The notes: generated by a model not told the origin, from the letters alone. A stretch of 57,927 nucleotides of DNA from GCA-2731375 sp964507245 (GCA_964507245.1 CAZDQC010000006.1:1-57927); one strand, 5' to 3'. Positions 8,532 through 18,366 are shown, numbered from the stretch's first letter. Translations and numbers: made by a program.

Positions 8532-9200
8532 CTATCCCTTGCGGTCAAGAATAGATTGTCCGGTCTTTTGCCAATCTGCCAAAAAGGCCTCTAGCCCCTT
8601 GTCGGTCAGGACATGTTTCGCCAGTTGCCGGATCACGTCGGGTGGCATGGTACAGACATCGGCACCCAGGCGAGCAGCCTCCAGCACATGACCTGGCGAA
8701 CGAACCGAAGCGACCAAAACTTCCGTCGTAATCGATTCGTAATTGCAGTAAATTTCCATGATCTGAGCTATCAGACCCATGCCGTCATGGCCTATATCGT
8801 CTAACCGCCCAACGAAAGGTGAAATAAATGCGGCCCCCGCTTTGGCAGCTAGCAACGCCTGATTGGCAGAGAAACAAAGAGTAACGTTCACTTGCGTGCC
8901 ATCGCTGCTAAGAGCGCGGCAAGCCTTCAAGCCGTCCCAGGTCAACGGTACCTTGACCGCCACGTTGTCTGCAATTTTGGCCAAGGCCCGCCCCTCGGCG
9001 ATCATGGGTTCCGCCTCCGTCGCAGCGACCTCCGCGCTAACCGGACCATCAACCAGGGCGCAAATCTCCGCCACCACGTCAAAAAAATCACGTCCGGACT
9101 TCGCGATTAGGGAAGGATTCGTGGTAACGCCATCCAGCAACCCAGTAGCAGCCAAATCGGCAATTTCGGCCACATCAGCGGTATCAACAAAAAATTTCAT
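8532..9200 (-). CDS. Transaldolase / fructose-6-phosphate aldolase (TalC/FSA-type)
   Basis: 222 residues, the short transaldolase class. It begins MKFFVDTADVAEI, has the TTNPSLIAKSG segment and the Schiff-base Lys in VAVKVPLTWDG (about residue 84). It transfers dihydroxyacetone units between sugar phosphates in the pentose phosphate pathway, or acts as fructose-6-phosphate aldolase. First gene of a minus-strand unit with DUF484 and xerC, divergent from priA. This order is typical of alphaproteobacteria. Confidence 0.88.
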   Translation of the reverse strand: MKFFVDTADVAEIADLAATGLLDGVTTNPSLIAKSGRDFFDVVAEICALVDGPVSAEVAATEAEPMIAEGRALAKIADNVAVKVPLTWDGLKACRALSSDGTQVNVTLCFSANQALLAAKAGAAFISPFVGRLDDIGHDGMGLIAQIMEIYCNYESITTEVLVASVRSPGHVLEAARLGADVCTMPPDVIRQLAKHVLTDKGLEAFLADWQKTGQSILDRKG

Positions 9201-9277
9201 GGCCTAATGATTTCAACTCCCTGCTAAGTCCATATCGCCGCTTGTCGGCGCTGCTTGGGACAGGCAGAGTCTAACCG

Positions 9278-11503
9278 ATGGCAACGCCGCATACCAGTGA
9301 CGCTAAACCTGAATTGGAGGACCTGACGCGCATCCAGCGCGTGCATGTCCTCCTGCCCCTGCCGTTGGGGACGCCGTATGATTATGCCGTCACGCGGGGC
9401 GACACCGTCGAAGTCGGGGATTTCGTCACCGTACCCTTGGGCAAGCGGATGGTGCAGGGTGTAGTTTGGGGGAAGGGCCCAGCCGATCCAAATAATGCCG
9501 TCGCCGATGGCCGCTTGCGCACCATCGCCGAACGCTTAGACGTCCCCGCGATGGCAGAGGTGACCCGCCGTTTTGTGACGTGGCTGGCAGATTACACCTG
9601 CGCCTCCCCCGGAGCAGCGTTGCGTATGACCATGTCGGTCCGGATGGCATTGGAAGTCCCGCGTCCCCGCCTGGCTTACGCCCTGGCCGGACCTCCGCCG
9701 AAACGCATGACCAGCGCGCGGGCCCGTGTCATCGACGTACTCTCCGACGGCCTATCCTTGCCAGCTGTAACAATTGCCGAACTGGCAGCCGTAAGCAGCG
9801 GCGTCGTACGCGGCCTGGTCCACGCCGGCACTCTACGCGAGGTACAATTACCAGCCGAATTGCCGGTACCGGAACCGGATTTGCACCGTCCTGGCACTCA
9901 CCTGAACGCCGATCAGGCTGCAGCTGCGGCCGCATTAAAGAAAAAAATTGAGGACGATTGTTATAGCGTAACCCTGCTGGATGGTGTCACCGGCGCAGGC
10001 AAGACGGAAGTCTATCTAGAAGCCATCGCCAAAACCCTATCCCAGGGACGTCAAGTGCTGGTATTGGTGCCTGAGATCGGCCTGACGGCACAGTGGCTAC
10101 AGCGCTTCGAAGACCGATTCGGTGCCGAACCCCTGTCCTGGCATTCTGATCTGGGCGCAGCTCGGCGGCGACTGACCTGGCGCGCCGTGGCCCAGGGCCG
10201 CGCTCGGGTGGTCGTAGGCGCGCGGTCGGCCCTATTCCTCCCTTACACCGACCTGGGGCTCATCATTGTAGACGAAGAGCATGACAGCGCTTTCAAGCAG
10301 GAGGACGGGCTGATCTACCACGCCCGGGATATGGCAGTTTTGCGGGCTTCACTAGGTAAAATTCCCATCATCCTTGTCTCCGCCACCCCCAGCCTGGAAA
10401 GCCTGGTAAATTTAGAGGCGGGACGCTACGCCGCCCTACATCTGCCCAAGCGCATCGGGACTGCGGAACTCCCTCAGATCGAAGCTATCGACATGAGGAG
10501 CGAAGCCCCAGATGGGGCACAATGGCTGTCACCAACATTAGTCACTGCCATGAAGGAGACATTGGAACGTGGCGAGCAAGTACTGCTATTCCTAAATCGC
10601 CGTGGTTACGCTCCTTTGACATTGTGCCGAGCTTGCGGACACAGGTTGGAATGCCCTCATTGCACTGCTTGGCTGGTGGAACATCGGTTTCATGGTCGGC
10701 TGCAGTGCCATCATTGCGGCTTTAATTTAGGCCGGCCCGAATCCTGCCCGAATTGCGAGGCAGAAGGCAGTCTGATCGCATGCGGCCCCGGGGTGGAACG
10801 ACTAAGCGAGGAAGTAGACAGTTTGCTGCCGGACGTAACCCGTATGCTGATAGCATCCGATACCCTGCGGGGACCAGAATCGGCAGCAGAGGCTATTCGG
10901 ATGATTGCCGAGGGTGAAGTCTCGCTAATCATAGGCACGCAAATCGTAGCCAAAGGGCACCATTTCCCTCTCCTGACTTTAGTCGGCGTTATCGACTCGG
11001 ATTTGGGTTTGCAGGGCGGCGATCTTCGAGCAGCAGAACGCACCTACCAGGTGCTGCACCAGGTGGCCGGCCGCTCCGGCCGCGCCCATCGGCCGGGCAG
11101 GGCCCTGTTGCAGACCTATATGCCGGAACACCCCGTCATGGAGGCGCTGATCTCTGGTGACCGGGACAGTTTTATGGCTAGGGAGCAGGGGGCGAGACGG
11201 GCCCAGGGCCTGCCTCCTTTCGGTCGGCTGATCGCCCTAATCGTCTCCGGCCAGGACGAGGCTCAGGTAACCGCCATAGCGCGGGACCTAGGACGCATGG
11301 CGCCCCGAGAACAAAATGTGGAAATTCTAGGTCCTGCGCCTGCTCCGTTAAGCCTGTTGCGCGGCCGTTTTCGCCATCGTTTCTTGTTGAAATGCCCGCG
11401 CAACACCAATGCCTCTGCCCTGGCAAGAGGCTGGATAGGTCGGGTGAAGGTCCCCAACCAGGTACGCGTAACTATCGACGTGGATCCCTACACCTTTTTG
11501 TAA
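9278..11503 (+). CDS. priA: Primosomal protein N' (replication restart helicase PriA)
   Basis: 741 residues, full length. The N-terminal DNA-binding domain (VHVLLPLPLGTPYDYAV) is followed by helicase Walker A GVTGAGKTEVY, the DEEHD box II, a zinc-binding insert with Cys pairs (CRACGHRLECPHC; CHHCGF; CPNC) and helicase C-terminal motif VAGRSGRAHRPGRALLQT. PriA is a 3'-5' DNA helicase that reloads the replisome at stalled forks. It is divergent from the transaldolase gene across 77 bp. No anomaly seen. Confidence 0.95.
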   Translation: MATPHTSDAKPELEDLTRIQRVHVLLPLPLGTPYDYAVTRGDTVEVGDFVTVPLGKRMVQGVVWGKGPADPNNAVADGRLRTIAERLDVPAMAEVTRRFVTWLADYTCASPGAALRMTMSVRMALEVPRPRLAYALAGPPPKRMTSARARVIDVLSDGLSLPAVTIAELAAVSSGVVRGLVHAGTLREVQLPAELPVPEPDLHRPGTHLNADQAAAAAALKKKIEDDCYSVTLLDGVTGAGKTEVYLEAIAKTLSQGRQVLVLVPEIGLTAQWLQRFEDRFGAEPLSWHSDLGAARRRLTWRAVAQGRARVVVGARSALFLPYTDLGLIIVDEEHDSAFKQEDGLIYHARDMAVLRASLGKIPIILVSATPSLESLVNLEAGRYAALHLPKRIGTAELPQIEAIDMRSEAPDGAQWLSPTLVTAMKETLERGEQVLLFLNRRGYAPLTLCRACGHRLECPHCTAWLVEHRFHGRLQCHHCGFNLGRPESCPNCEAEGSLIACGPGVERLSEEVDSLLPDVTRMLIASDTLRGPESAAEAIRMIAEGEVSLIIGTQIVAKGHHFPLLTLVGVIDSDLGLQGGDLRAAERTYQVLHQVAGRSGRAHRPGRALLQTYMPEHPVMEALISGDRDSFMAREQGARRAQGLPPFGRLIALIVSGQDEAQVTAIARDLGRMAPREQNVEILGPAPAPLSLLRGRFRHRFLLKCPRNTNASALARGWIGRVKVPNQVRVTIDVDPYTFL

Positions 11504-11621
11504 AAAGTTTTGGGCGCTATTATGTGAAAATTTTCTTGACAGTCACGTGATAACCGCCACGGCCACCAAGAAAAGGTTGCCTGGCCCACGATGGATTAGG
11601 ATTAAGTCCTTGGAGAGCGTA

Positions 11622-12788
11622 ATGCATGAGTTGATTTCTGCAGATAGTCACGTAGTGGAAACTAGCGAGGTCTTCACAGGACTAGCAGAGAGATTTGGCG
11701 ATGACGCGCCACGGGTAATGAACACCGACGAAGAGATTGATGCCATTGTTATACCCAGCCAGGGCTTAAAGGGAACTGGAGCGGGCCGCCTTGGCCTTGC
11801 GGGGTTACGCCTCCGGGATGGCGGGAAGCTAGTACGTAGGGTGGGGCGTAAGCCGGAAGTTGACGATTTGACCGACCCCGCCATCGTAGAAATACTCAAA
11901 CAGGGTTATAGCGGTCTGAGGGAAGGCATCCGCTCAGGCGCGGCGCGGCATGTTGATCAGGACGCCGATGGTCTTGCCCTGGAACTGTTATACCCAGGTT
12001 ATTTTGGCATGTTCAGCATACCCAATACAGACCTGCTGGTGGCTTGCCAAAAGAACTACAACGACTGGGTATTCGACTACGCAGCCCAGGGAAACGGCCG
12101 TCTGCACGGGTTAGCAGCTATCCCACTACAGGATCCAGATGCCGGTCTAGCTGAGCTGAAACGAGTGATAGAAAAGGGCTTTAAGGGCGTTTGCATTCCC
12201 TGCACCTCACCAGAGGGAAAACCCTATTTCAACGGCTGCTACGACCGCATCTGGCACACCGCACAAGAGGCTGGGATACCCGTATCTATGCATGTAGGCT
12301 GCAACGCCTATGCGTCCCAGAATTTGCGCGGCCCCACGCCGGATCCCTTAGTGACTTATGCTGGCTCTGCCGCAAATATTCAGCGCACTTTGGTGGAGTT
12401 TATTTGTCGGGGCGTAGCTGAAAAATTTCCAAATCTTAAGATCGTCGTCGGTGAGTTCAACGCAGGCTGGCTAGCCCATTGGCTGGACCGGCTGGATCAA
12501 GGGGTTTCAAGAGAGAACCGCTTCGGACGTGGCCCCTTCATGGAAGCTAGGCCCCTGGAAATTTGGCACCGGCAATTTTCCGCGACGATAGAGGATGACC
12601 GAGCTGCTATCCTAACCCGCCACATCCTAGGTGTGGATAATCTGATGTGGGGGGCCGATTATCCTCATTCGGATTCCACCTGGCCTTGTTCCCGAGAGGT
12701 ACTGAGCGAGGTGATGGCAGATGTTCCCGATGACGAGATCGGCAAGATCACCCGAGACAACGTGGCACGCCTATACGGCTTGGATTAG
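11622..12788 (+). CDS. Amidohydrolase family (ACMSD-like) metal-dependent hydrolase/decarboxylase
   Basis: 388 residues from the ATG at 11622, chosen over an upstream in-frame start at 11547 because it follows a GGAGAG ribosome site and opens with the family motif MHELISADSHVVE. Amidohydrolase_2 TIM barrel: DSH near the N-terminus, the His of SMHVGC on a central strand, and the Asp in MWGADYPHSDSTWP. Relatives decarboxylate or hydrolyse aromatic and carboxylic acids. The 3' end overlaps the convergent CaiB gene by four bases. The substrate is unknown. Confidence 0.8.
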   Translation: MHELISADSHVVETSEVFTGLAERFGDDAPRVMNTDEEIDAIVIPSQGLKGTGAGRLGLAGLRLRDGGKLVRRVGRKPEVDDLTDPAIVEILKQGYSGLREGIRSGAARHVDQDADGLALELLYPGYFGMFSIPNTDLLVACQKNYNDWVFDYAAQGNGRLHGLAAIPLQDPDAGLAELKRVIEKGFKGVCIPCTSPEGKPYFNGCYDRIWHTAQEAGIPVSMHVGCNAYASQNLRGPTPDPLVTYAGSAANIQRTLVEFICRGVAEKFPNLKIVVGEFNAGWLAHWLDRLDQGVSRENRFGRGPFMEARPLEIWHRQFSATIEDDRAAILTRHILGVDNLMWGADYPHSDSTWPCSREVLSEVMADVPDDEIGKITRDNVARLYGLD

Positions 12789-15064
12789 GCGGTCTCGGTC
12801 AAAATCACGTTGTTATCATAAAGGGTACGAATTTCCAACTCGCTATAGCCGGCTTCCCTTAGCACCTGGCTTGTCTGTTCCCCCAACAACGGAGTTGGCA
12901 GTCGTTGCGCGATTTCCGTATTGCCAAACCGGATATATCCCTGTGCGACCAATAATTTACCAGCGGTAGGATGTTGCACGGTAGCTACCAAGTCGTTTTC
13001 TCGGGTATGCGGATCATCAAGGAACAGTTCGCTATTGCCCATCTGCGCCTCCGCCACCGGAACGCCGGCCTGTTTCAACGCTGCCATTGTCTCAGCAACA
13101 GCGCAACCGAAAAAGGCTGCTGCCAAATTACGGGCAAAAGGCGTTTCATTCGGATGTTCACCATCGGAATCCGCAACCCAGTCAACGCCCGCAACATTGC
13201 ATAGGGCCTGTCGTTGTGTTGCGTCCTGGGCAACCACGTAGATCCAGCCGTCACTCATTTGAAAAAGTCGATGATACGGCGTGAGACCAAACTGTTCCTT
13301 ATCAGCTAATGGGCGTTCCGGTCGACGGTCGTATTTTGTGAACCACGCGGAACTGAGCAGGGCAGCCCCGTTCAATAAGTTACTGTCGACCCGTTGCACA
13401 ATTCCGTTGCGGGCACGGGCGTATAGCGCCAAAACCGTGCCGAACGCGCCCATGGCGCCCGTCGTATAGTCTGTCGGCGCCAATTGCGCTGGAAACACCG
13501 GTTGGTTTTCGAGGCCGCCCTGGGCCTGTGACATGCCCATCAAGGCCTGTGCTAAGGGGTCGATGCCCGGCCGTTTTGCATAGGGGCCCGTAGCACCGTA
13601 ACCGGTCAAATGAGTTTCGATCAAATTCCGGTTAATGTCCGGCCCAATACCCATACGAGCCGTCGCACCTGGACGCAAATTAGCCAACAAGGCGTCCGAA
13701 CTGGCAGCGATGCGCTGTACCACCTTACGGCCTGCATCCGTACTGGCGTCGACCGATACGGAGCGCTTGTTGAAATTAAGATTGTAAAAATAGGTGCGGC
13801 CAATAGGCCGGGATAGATCACCGGTATGGGGTTCCAGCTTGATCACGTCAGCGCCTAAATCCGCCAGCAAGCGGCCACCAGTCGGGCCGGCGATTAGGTT
13901 AGTAATCTCGAGAATGCGATAACCTGCCAATGGGGCCGCATCGACGGCAACCTTTGTAGCGCCATCAATTGCTAACTGATTTAACGAAACGTCCAGATTT
14001 TTGCCCGATCGTGGGCCTCGCACGGCGCCAGGTGTTTTGCTAAATGTCAATGGCACACCCATTTGCGCCACTGAACCTTCCTCCGGGTCATCCAAAGTGA
14101 CCACCATGTCGTTGTGGATTACCTGGGGATCTTCCATACCGTCTCTAGTTTGCCGTACGGGCGCAAACGGTACGTCAGCCGCCTCGAACGCATCGGCCCA
14201 GGCGGCCAAAGGTTTGGTGGCAATGGCATGGGTTATGGTATCCCGCAGTTCTTCCTCATCCTGAGCCTTCAAATTCCCGCCGCCACCGTTGAAGCGTGGC
14301 TCAGCCACCAGGTCGCCAATACCCATCAGACCTGCCGCGACGGCAATGAAACGGACATGCACGCAACCTAATTGCAGCCAATTGCCGTCCGCACATTGGT
14401 AGAGGCTATAGAACGGTGCACTGCCGGACGGATGGGTCTGGAAGACATGAGCGTCCAGATTTTCACCTATGACCTTTGGGTGGAAGAGAAGCGCTCCAGC
14501 CATCATGCTGGTTTCCACTGTCCGACCCCGACCTGTGCTCTCTCGCGCCAGTAAGGCAGCAGCAATGCCGAGGCATGCCAAAAGGGCCGAACCCACGTTG
14601 GGCAAGGGATGCACAACATGCACCGGGGGCGGGCGAAATCCTGGCATACCCCCCAGCACACCCATCCGGGCGAGAACTAGATCCTCGATAGGCGGCTCGT
14701 CCTTCAAGGCACCGCGCTTGCCATACGCTGTCAGGGAGCAGCTAATCAAACGTGGATTGATAGACCCTAAGTTTTTGCCATTGACGAGGACCTGCCGCGT
14801 CGAACTAGGCGCGAAATCTTCCACCAATACATCCGCACCTTCCACTAGTTTCTTAAAGCCGTCACCATCCCTGTCGAAATCCAGGGCTATTCGTTCCTTA
14901 CCTCGATCCCAAACAATGAATCCGCCATCACGAAAAATCGGTACATTACGTTCAACAACCCTTATGACCCGAGCTCCCTGATCGCTCAACATCATTGTGG
15001 CAAGTGCAGCGGCCGGGCCGGTACTAAGGTCGAGAACTGTAATCCCATCCAGGATAGCGGGCAT
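12785..15064 (-). CDS. Double-domain CaiB/BaiF class III CoA-transferase
   Basis: 759 residues from ATG 15064 (MPAILDGITVLDLSTG), about twice the usual length because two CaiB domains are fused (about 1-365 and 380-759, the second opening GYRILEITNLIAGPTGGRL). Class III enzymes move CoA between acids through an aspartyl-CoA thioester. The second domain keeps the Asp (APTDYTTGAMGAFG). In the first the equivalent segment is HPLPNVGSALLACLG, with Leu where Asp is expected, so it is probably structural. It is the last gene of a minus-strand run with DUF35, thiolase, LLM and GlcG-like genes; 212 bp separate it from the GlcG-like gene, so it may have its own promoter. Confidence 0.85.
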   Translation of the reverse strand: MPAILDGITVLDLSTGPAAALATMMLSDQGARVIRVVERNVPIFRDGGFIVWDRGKERIALDFDRDGDGFKKLVEGADVLVEDFAPSSTRQVLVNGKNLGSINPRLISCSLTAYGKRGALKDEPPIEDLVLARMGVLGGMPGFRPPPVHVVHPLPNVGSALLACLGIAAALLARESTGRGRTVETSMMAGALLFHPKVIGENLDAHVFQTHPSGSAPFYSLYQCADGNWLQLGCVHVRFIAVAAGLMGIGDLVAEPRFNGGGGNLKAQDEEELRDTITHAIATKPLAAWADAFEAADVPFAPVRQTRDGMEDPQVIHNDMVVTLDDPEEGSVAQMGVPLTFSKTPGAVRGPRSGKNLDVSLNQLAIDGATKVAVDAAPLAGYRILEITNLIAGPTGGRLLADLGADVIKLEPHTGDLSRPIGRTYFYNLNFNKRSVSVDASTDAGRKVVQRIAASSDALLANLRPGATARMGIGPDINRNLIETHLTGYGATGPYAKRPGIDPLAQALMGMSQAQGGLENQPVFPAQLAPTDYTTGAMGAFGTVLALYARARNGIVQRVDSNLLNGAALLSSAWFTKYDRRPERPLADKEQFGLTPYHRLFQMSDGWIYVVAQDATQRQALCNVAGVDWVADSDGEHPNETPFARNLAAAFFGCAVAETMAALKQAGVPVAEAQMGNSELFLDDPHTRENDLVATVQHPTAGKLLVAQGYIRFGNTEIAQRLPTPLLGEQTSQVLREAGYSELEIRTLYDNNVILTETA

Positions 15065-15276
15065 GAACAAACCTGTAGTGTTATGGTGGACGAGCCGCTG
15101 CGATGTCACCGCAACACGCTCCTGGCAGGAGTCAAATGGTAGCCAATTCTTTGCCGCAAGGGAATGCGAATATGGTTAAACAAGTGACCTGTTGAAGAAA
15201 ATGCAAGGCGATGTCCCGCCGGCCAGGACGAAGGGCGTATTCGAGCCTCCCTATGAGAACCCGATGGCCCTTTCCG

Positions 15277-15672
15277 CTATAGCGAATCCACACCGGAACG
15301 GGCGCAGTCCTCGTCCTCTTGCCCGGTGCCGCCACCAACACCGCAGGCTCCTATCACTTCGCCATCCCGAATTACGGGCACGGCACCCTGACCCATTATC
15401 ATGGCTCCACCCGAATGGGCAACGATGGCTCGGAAGGTGGGATGCTCCGCTCTTTCGGTCAAATCACCGCTTGGCCGACCGAAAGAAGCAGAGGCGATGG
15501 CCTTACCCTGACTGCCATAGATACCAGCCCACATAGCCCCATCCATCCGCTGAAAAGCCAATAATCGGCCCCCGGAATCGCAAACAGCAACATTTATTTT
15601 AATTCCCAAAGCCACCGCTTTTGCGATCGCACCTTGTGCGATGCAGTTAGCTTCTTCCAATGTCAATGCCAT
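15277..15672 (-). CDS. GlcG/HbpS family protein (DUF336)
   Basis: 131 residues, opening MALTLEEANCIAQGAIAKA, with the central AVCDSGGRLLAFQRMDGA and the C-terminal GEVIGACGVGGGTGQEDE typical of GlcG/HbpS-like proteins. Members bind haem or act as small accessory proteins in catabolic operons (glycolate, propanediol, aromatics). It lies 11 bases downstream of the LLM oxidoreductase gene on the same strand and has no signal peptide. Function here is unknown. Confidence 0.8.
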   Translation of the reverse strand: MALTLEEANCIAQGAIAKAVALGIKINVAVCDSGGRLLAFQRMDGAMWAGIYGSQGKAIASASFGRPSGDLTERAEHPTFRAIVAHSGGAMIMGQGAVPVIRDGEVIGACGVGGGTGQEDEDCARSGVDSL

Positions 15673-15683
15673 GGTATGGCTCC

Positions 15684-16745
15684 TTATTTCATTCGGGATA
15701 TGACTTTATCTGCAAAATCTTCCGCCATGCGGTATTGCTGGTCGAGCGGTGCGATGAAATTAATGGCATTCAGGCCTTGGCGCTCTAAATCCTGAAGTTG
15801 TTCGACAATTTCTTCTGGATGGCCGGTGATACAGAAATTCCGGATCACTTCTGGCGTAATAAAGCGTGCCTCCTCAGGGTCCAAATAACTGTAATGACTT
15901 TCATGTAGTTTTTGATGCTGGGTATCAGCTTTACGCTGGTTATGAAATTCCATGTAGTCATTCCAGATAGGTTTGATGAAATCCGGCGGATCGCCCCCCG
16001 TTTCCTTTACCCAATCCACCAGGAAATGTACGTTGGCCATGATGGAAGATCCGCATTCTGCGATCACCCTTTCGGATGCCAGGGTCTCCCCTGGCAGTAA
16101 CATCAACATGTTAACTAACGCCGTGGTGAAAAATCCGTCCAAGTCGCGACCAGCTCGTTCTGCACCTGCTTTAACGTTATCCAGGGCCCAGGGAATGGTA
16201 CCTCCCCGAGGAATACCGGTGATCAGGCCATCTCCCATTTCCCCGGCCAGGGCTTGTGCCTTTGGACCAAAACCGGCCACGTGAATAGGAATATGATGAT
16301 CCAAGTCCAGATAGCGCAGTTCTGTGTTTTGAAACCGGATGGGCTGGGTCACGCCGTTAAGGGTGTAATCGACTTCCTCGCCATCCAGCAGGGCCCTTAC
16401 AACACGGATGTATTCAGCGAAGCCCTTGATGGTAGTGGGTCGCTGTCCCATAGTTCGCATAGCAGTGTTGCCAGTGCCAATGCCCATGAAGGTGCGTCCG
16501 GGTGCCAAGCGCGCGGTAGTGGCGATACCGTTGGCTGCCACGGGCGCGAGGCGTAGGCCAGGTACTGCTACGCCAGTACCAATCCGGATGGTTTGGGTCT
16601 GTTGTGCGATCAGCGCCAGTACAGCCCAAGGATTGGAGCGGATCATCTGGCTATCGGTAACCCAGCAAAAATCATAGCCCAGATTTTCTGCATGCCGGAC
16701 AAATCCAACTTCATCGATTTTGGCGCAACTAACTCCGAAATCCAT
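15684..16745 (-). CDS. LLM-class (luciferase-like) flavin-dependent oxidoreductase
   Basis: 353 residues with the luciferase-like TIM barrel: opening MDFGVSCAKIDEVGFVRHAE, FCWVTDSQMI, and TIRIGTGVAVPGLRLAPVAA. Many relatives are annotated as F420-dependent, but bacterial catabolic members often use FMN supplied by a reductase. It sits between the thiolase-like gene (25 bp upstream) and the GlcG-like gene. A monooxygenase or dehydrogenase role in the same pathway is inferred. A second family member is at 34845-35834. Confidence 0.82.
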   Translation of the reverse strand: MDFGVSCAKIDEVGFVRHAENLGYDFCWVTDSQMIRSNPWAVLALIAQQTQTIRIGTGVAVPGLRLAPVAANGIATTARLAPGRTFMGIGTGNTAMRTMGQRPTTIKGFAEYIRVVRALLDGEEVDYTLNGVTQPIRFQNTELRYLDLDHHIPIHVAGFGPKAQALAGEMGDGLITGIPRGGTIPWALDNVKAGAERAGRDLDGFFTTALVNMLMLLPGETLASERVIAECGSSIMANVHFLVDWVKETGGDPPDFIKPIWNDYMEFHNQRKADTQHQKLHESHYSYLDPEEARFITPEVIRNFCITGHPEEIVEQLQDLERQGLNAINFIAPLDQQYRMAEDFADKVISRMK

Positions 16746-16769
16746 GATCTGCTCTCTTCCGCTTCTCCT

Positions 16770-17915
16770 TCAGGTCTCGTGCGACAGCACGATAGTCCCA
16801 GCAGCTGACAGCATGCCCCCCATGCCGTTGACAAGGGAACATTTTACGCCCGGCACCTGTCGGTCACCGCATTCGCCGCGCTGCTGCCGTACCGCCTCGA
16901 TAATTGGGAAAATGCCGTACATACCGGAATGGGTATACGACAAACCACCGCCGTTAGTATTGATCGGCAAAGACCCACCAGGGTCAGAACGACCCTCGTC
17001 AAAGAAGCGCACACCCTCACCCGGTTCGCAGAAGCCTAGGGATTCTAACATGATCGGCGGGCCCGAGGTGAAGGCGTCATACAACATAATATGGTCGAAT
17101 TCGCTATGGCTAACGCCTGCCATTTCAAACGCCCTATTGCCGGAATTCTTAGTCGCCCAGCTCAAAGGTAGATCGGCCATATTAGTGACTAAAGTATGCT
17201 CTGCCCCCTCTCCTGCGCCGCGTACGTATACCGGCTTTTTGGCGCAGTCTTTGGCTCGGTCGGCACGGGTCATCACCACTGCGCCGCCTGCATCCGTCAC
17301 CAGGCAGATGTTTAGCAGGTTGAATGGGTAGAACAGCTTGGGAGAATTCAGCACATCCTGCACCGTGATCGGATCCCGGAACATGGCCTTGGGGTTCAGT
17401 CCCGCCCAGGCGCGGGTGGACACAGCGACTTGGGCCCAGTCCTCTAAGGTTGTGCCGTATTCATGCATATGCCGGGTGGTGATCATGCCAAAATACGTAG
17501 GCGCACCGCCAAATCCATAAGGTATTTCGAACTGCCCGCTGAGCGAAGTATCTCGCGCTCGCGTCACACCTATCCCAGACCGACCGCTCTCACCATGTGA
17601 GATCACAGCCACATCACACAGGCCATGATGCAGGGCTAGCATGGCGTGCCCCACCATGATGATAAATGAACAACCGCCCACGGTCGTGCCATCCATATAG
17701 CGCGGCATGACCCCTAGCGCCTCGCCTAATAGTGCAGGTGAATGCTGCCCTGCGGTAAAGATGCCATCGATGTCTGAAATCTTCAGACCTGCGTCCGCGA
17801 TGGCATTATGGATTGATTGCAGATGCAGACTGGTTAGGCTGACGTCAGGTACCTTGCCAATTTCATCGGCTTCATCCACGCCCACAATGGCAGCGGAGTT
17901 TGATAATTCTTTCAT
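16770..17915 (-). CDS. Thiolase-family protein (SCP2-thiolase / Ltp2 aldolase-like)
   Basis: 381 residues from ATG 17915 (MKELSNSAAIVGVDEADEIG); the longer frame upstream would overlap the DUF35 gene and lacks family similarity. Thiolase fold with VGGCSFIIM near the usual nucleophile position, LYDAFTSGPPIMLESLGF, and NTNGGGLSYTHSGMYG in place of the canonical GHPLGATG block, which retains a His but adds Tyr. Thiolase-like proteins paired with DUF35 partners include the steroid side-chain aldolase Ltp2, where Tyr residues in these segments act in retro-aldol cleavage. The protein could therefore be a thiolase or an acyl-CoA aldolase. The DUF35 partner is immediately upstream. Confidence 0.82.
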   Translation of the reverse strand: MKELSNSAAIVGVDEADEIGKVPDVSLTSLHLQSIHNAIADAGLKISDIDGIFTAGQHSPALLGEALGVMPRYMDGTTVGGCSFIIMVGHAMLALHHGLCDVAVISHGESGRSGIGVTRARDTSLSGQFEIPYGFGGAPTYFGMITTRHMHEYGTTLEDWAQVAVSTRAWAGLNPKAMFRDPITVQDVLNSPKLFYPFNLLNICLVTDAGGAVVMTRADRAKDCAKKPVYVRGAGEGAEHTLVTNMADLPLSWATKNSGNRAFEMAGVSHSEFDHIMLYDAFTSGPPIMLESLGFCEPGEGVRFFDEGRSDPGGSLPINTNGGGLSYTHSGMYGIFPIIEAVRQQRGECGDRQVPGVKCSLVNGMGGMLSAAGTIVLSHET

Positions 17916-17949
17916 TTTAGGCTTTCCCAAGAATGGTTGCCGCTGTGCC

Positions 17950-18366
17950 CTAGGACACGGGCTGAAACAGGGGAATTGTGATGTCGTCTGTTTGTTTTTC
18001 GTACACCACTTCCACGGGCATGTCGCATTTGATGACGTCGGCATCTGGCTGGATGTTGATTAGATTGGACATCAGCCTCGGGCCTTCTTCCAGCTCAATC
18101 ATAGCTAGGATAAAGGGTGGATCGATTTTGAATGCTGGGTTCAAGGCTCTGTACGCTATCTGAAAGGAATACAACTTGCCCTTTCCGCTAGCTTGAATCC
18201 AACTGACGTTGCGGGAATGACAATGGGGACAGGCGATGCGTGGGTAAAAAAATGCTCCGCGACAATCATCGCATCTGGGCAACATCAGTTTGCCTTGGTT
18301 CAGGCCGTCCCAATAGGGTTTGGCCTCGGGGGTTATGGGTTTAGGCAATGGCCGTAACGCTTCCAA
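17950..18366 (-). CDS. Zn-ribbon OB-fold protein (DUF35 family)
   Basis: 138 residues. Four Cys form the N-terminal rubredoxin-like zinc ribbon (LPRCDDCRGAFFYPRIACPHC), followed by an OB-fold (GKLYSFQIAYRALNPAF). These proteins bind acyl-CoA substrates and act as partners of thiolase-like enzymes. The gene ends 34 bases before the thiolase-like gene, so the pair is most likely one complex. First gene of the minus-strand run, divergent from the HMG-CoA-lyase-like gene. Confidence 0.85.
   Translation of the reverse strand: MEALRPLPKPITPEAKPYWDGLNQGKLMLPRCDDCRGAFFYPRIACPHCHSRNVSWIQASGKGKLYSFQIAYRALNPAFKIDPPFILAMIELEEGPRLMSNLINIQPDADVIKCDMPVEVVYEKQTDDITIPLFQPVS

Noticed and set aside
14469..14981. 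170-codon plus-strand frame inside the CaiB gene
   Set aside because: Shadow of the CoA-transferase on the other strand, Ser/Arg/Pro-rich composition typical of antisense frames.
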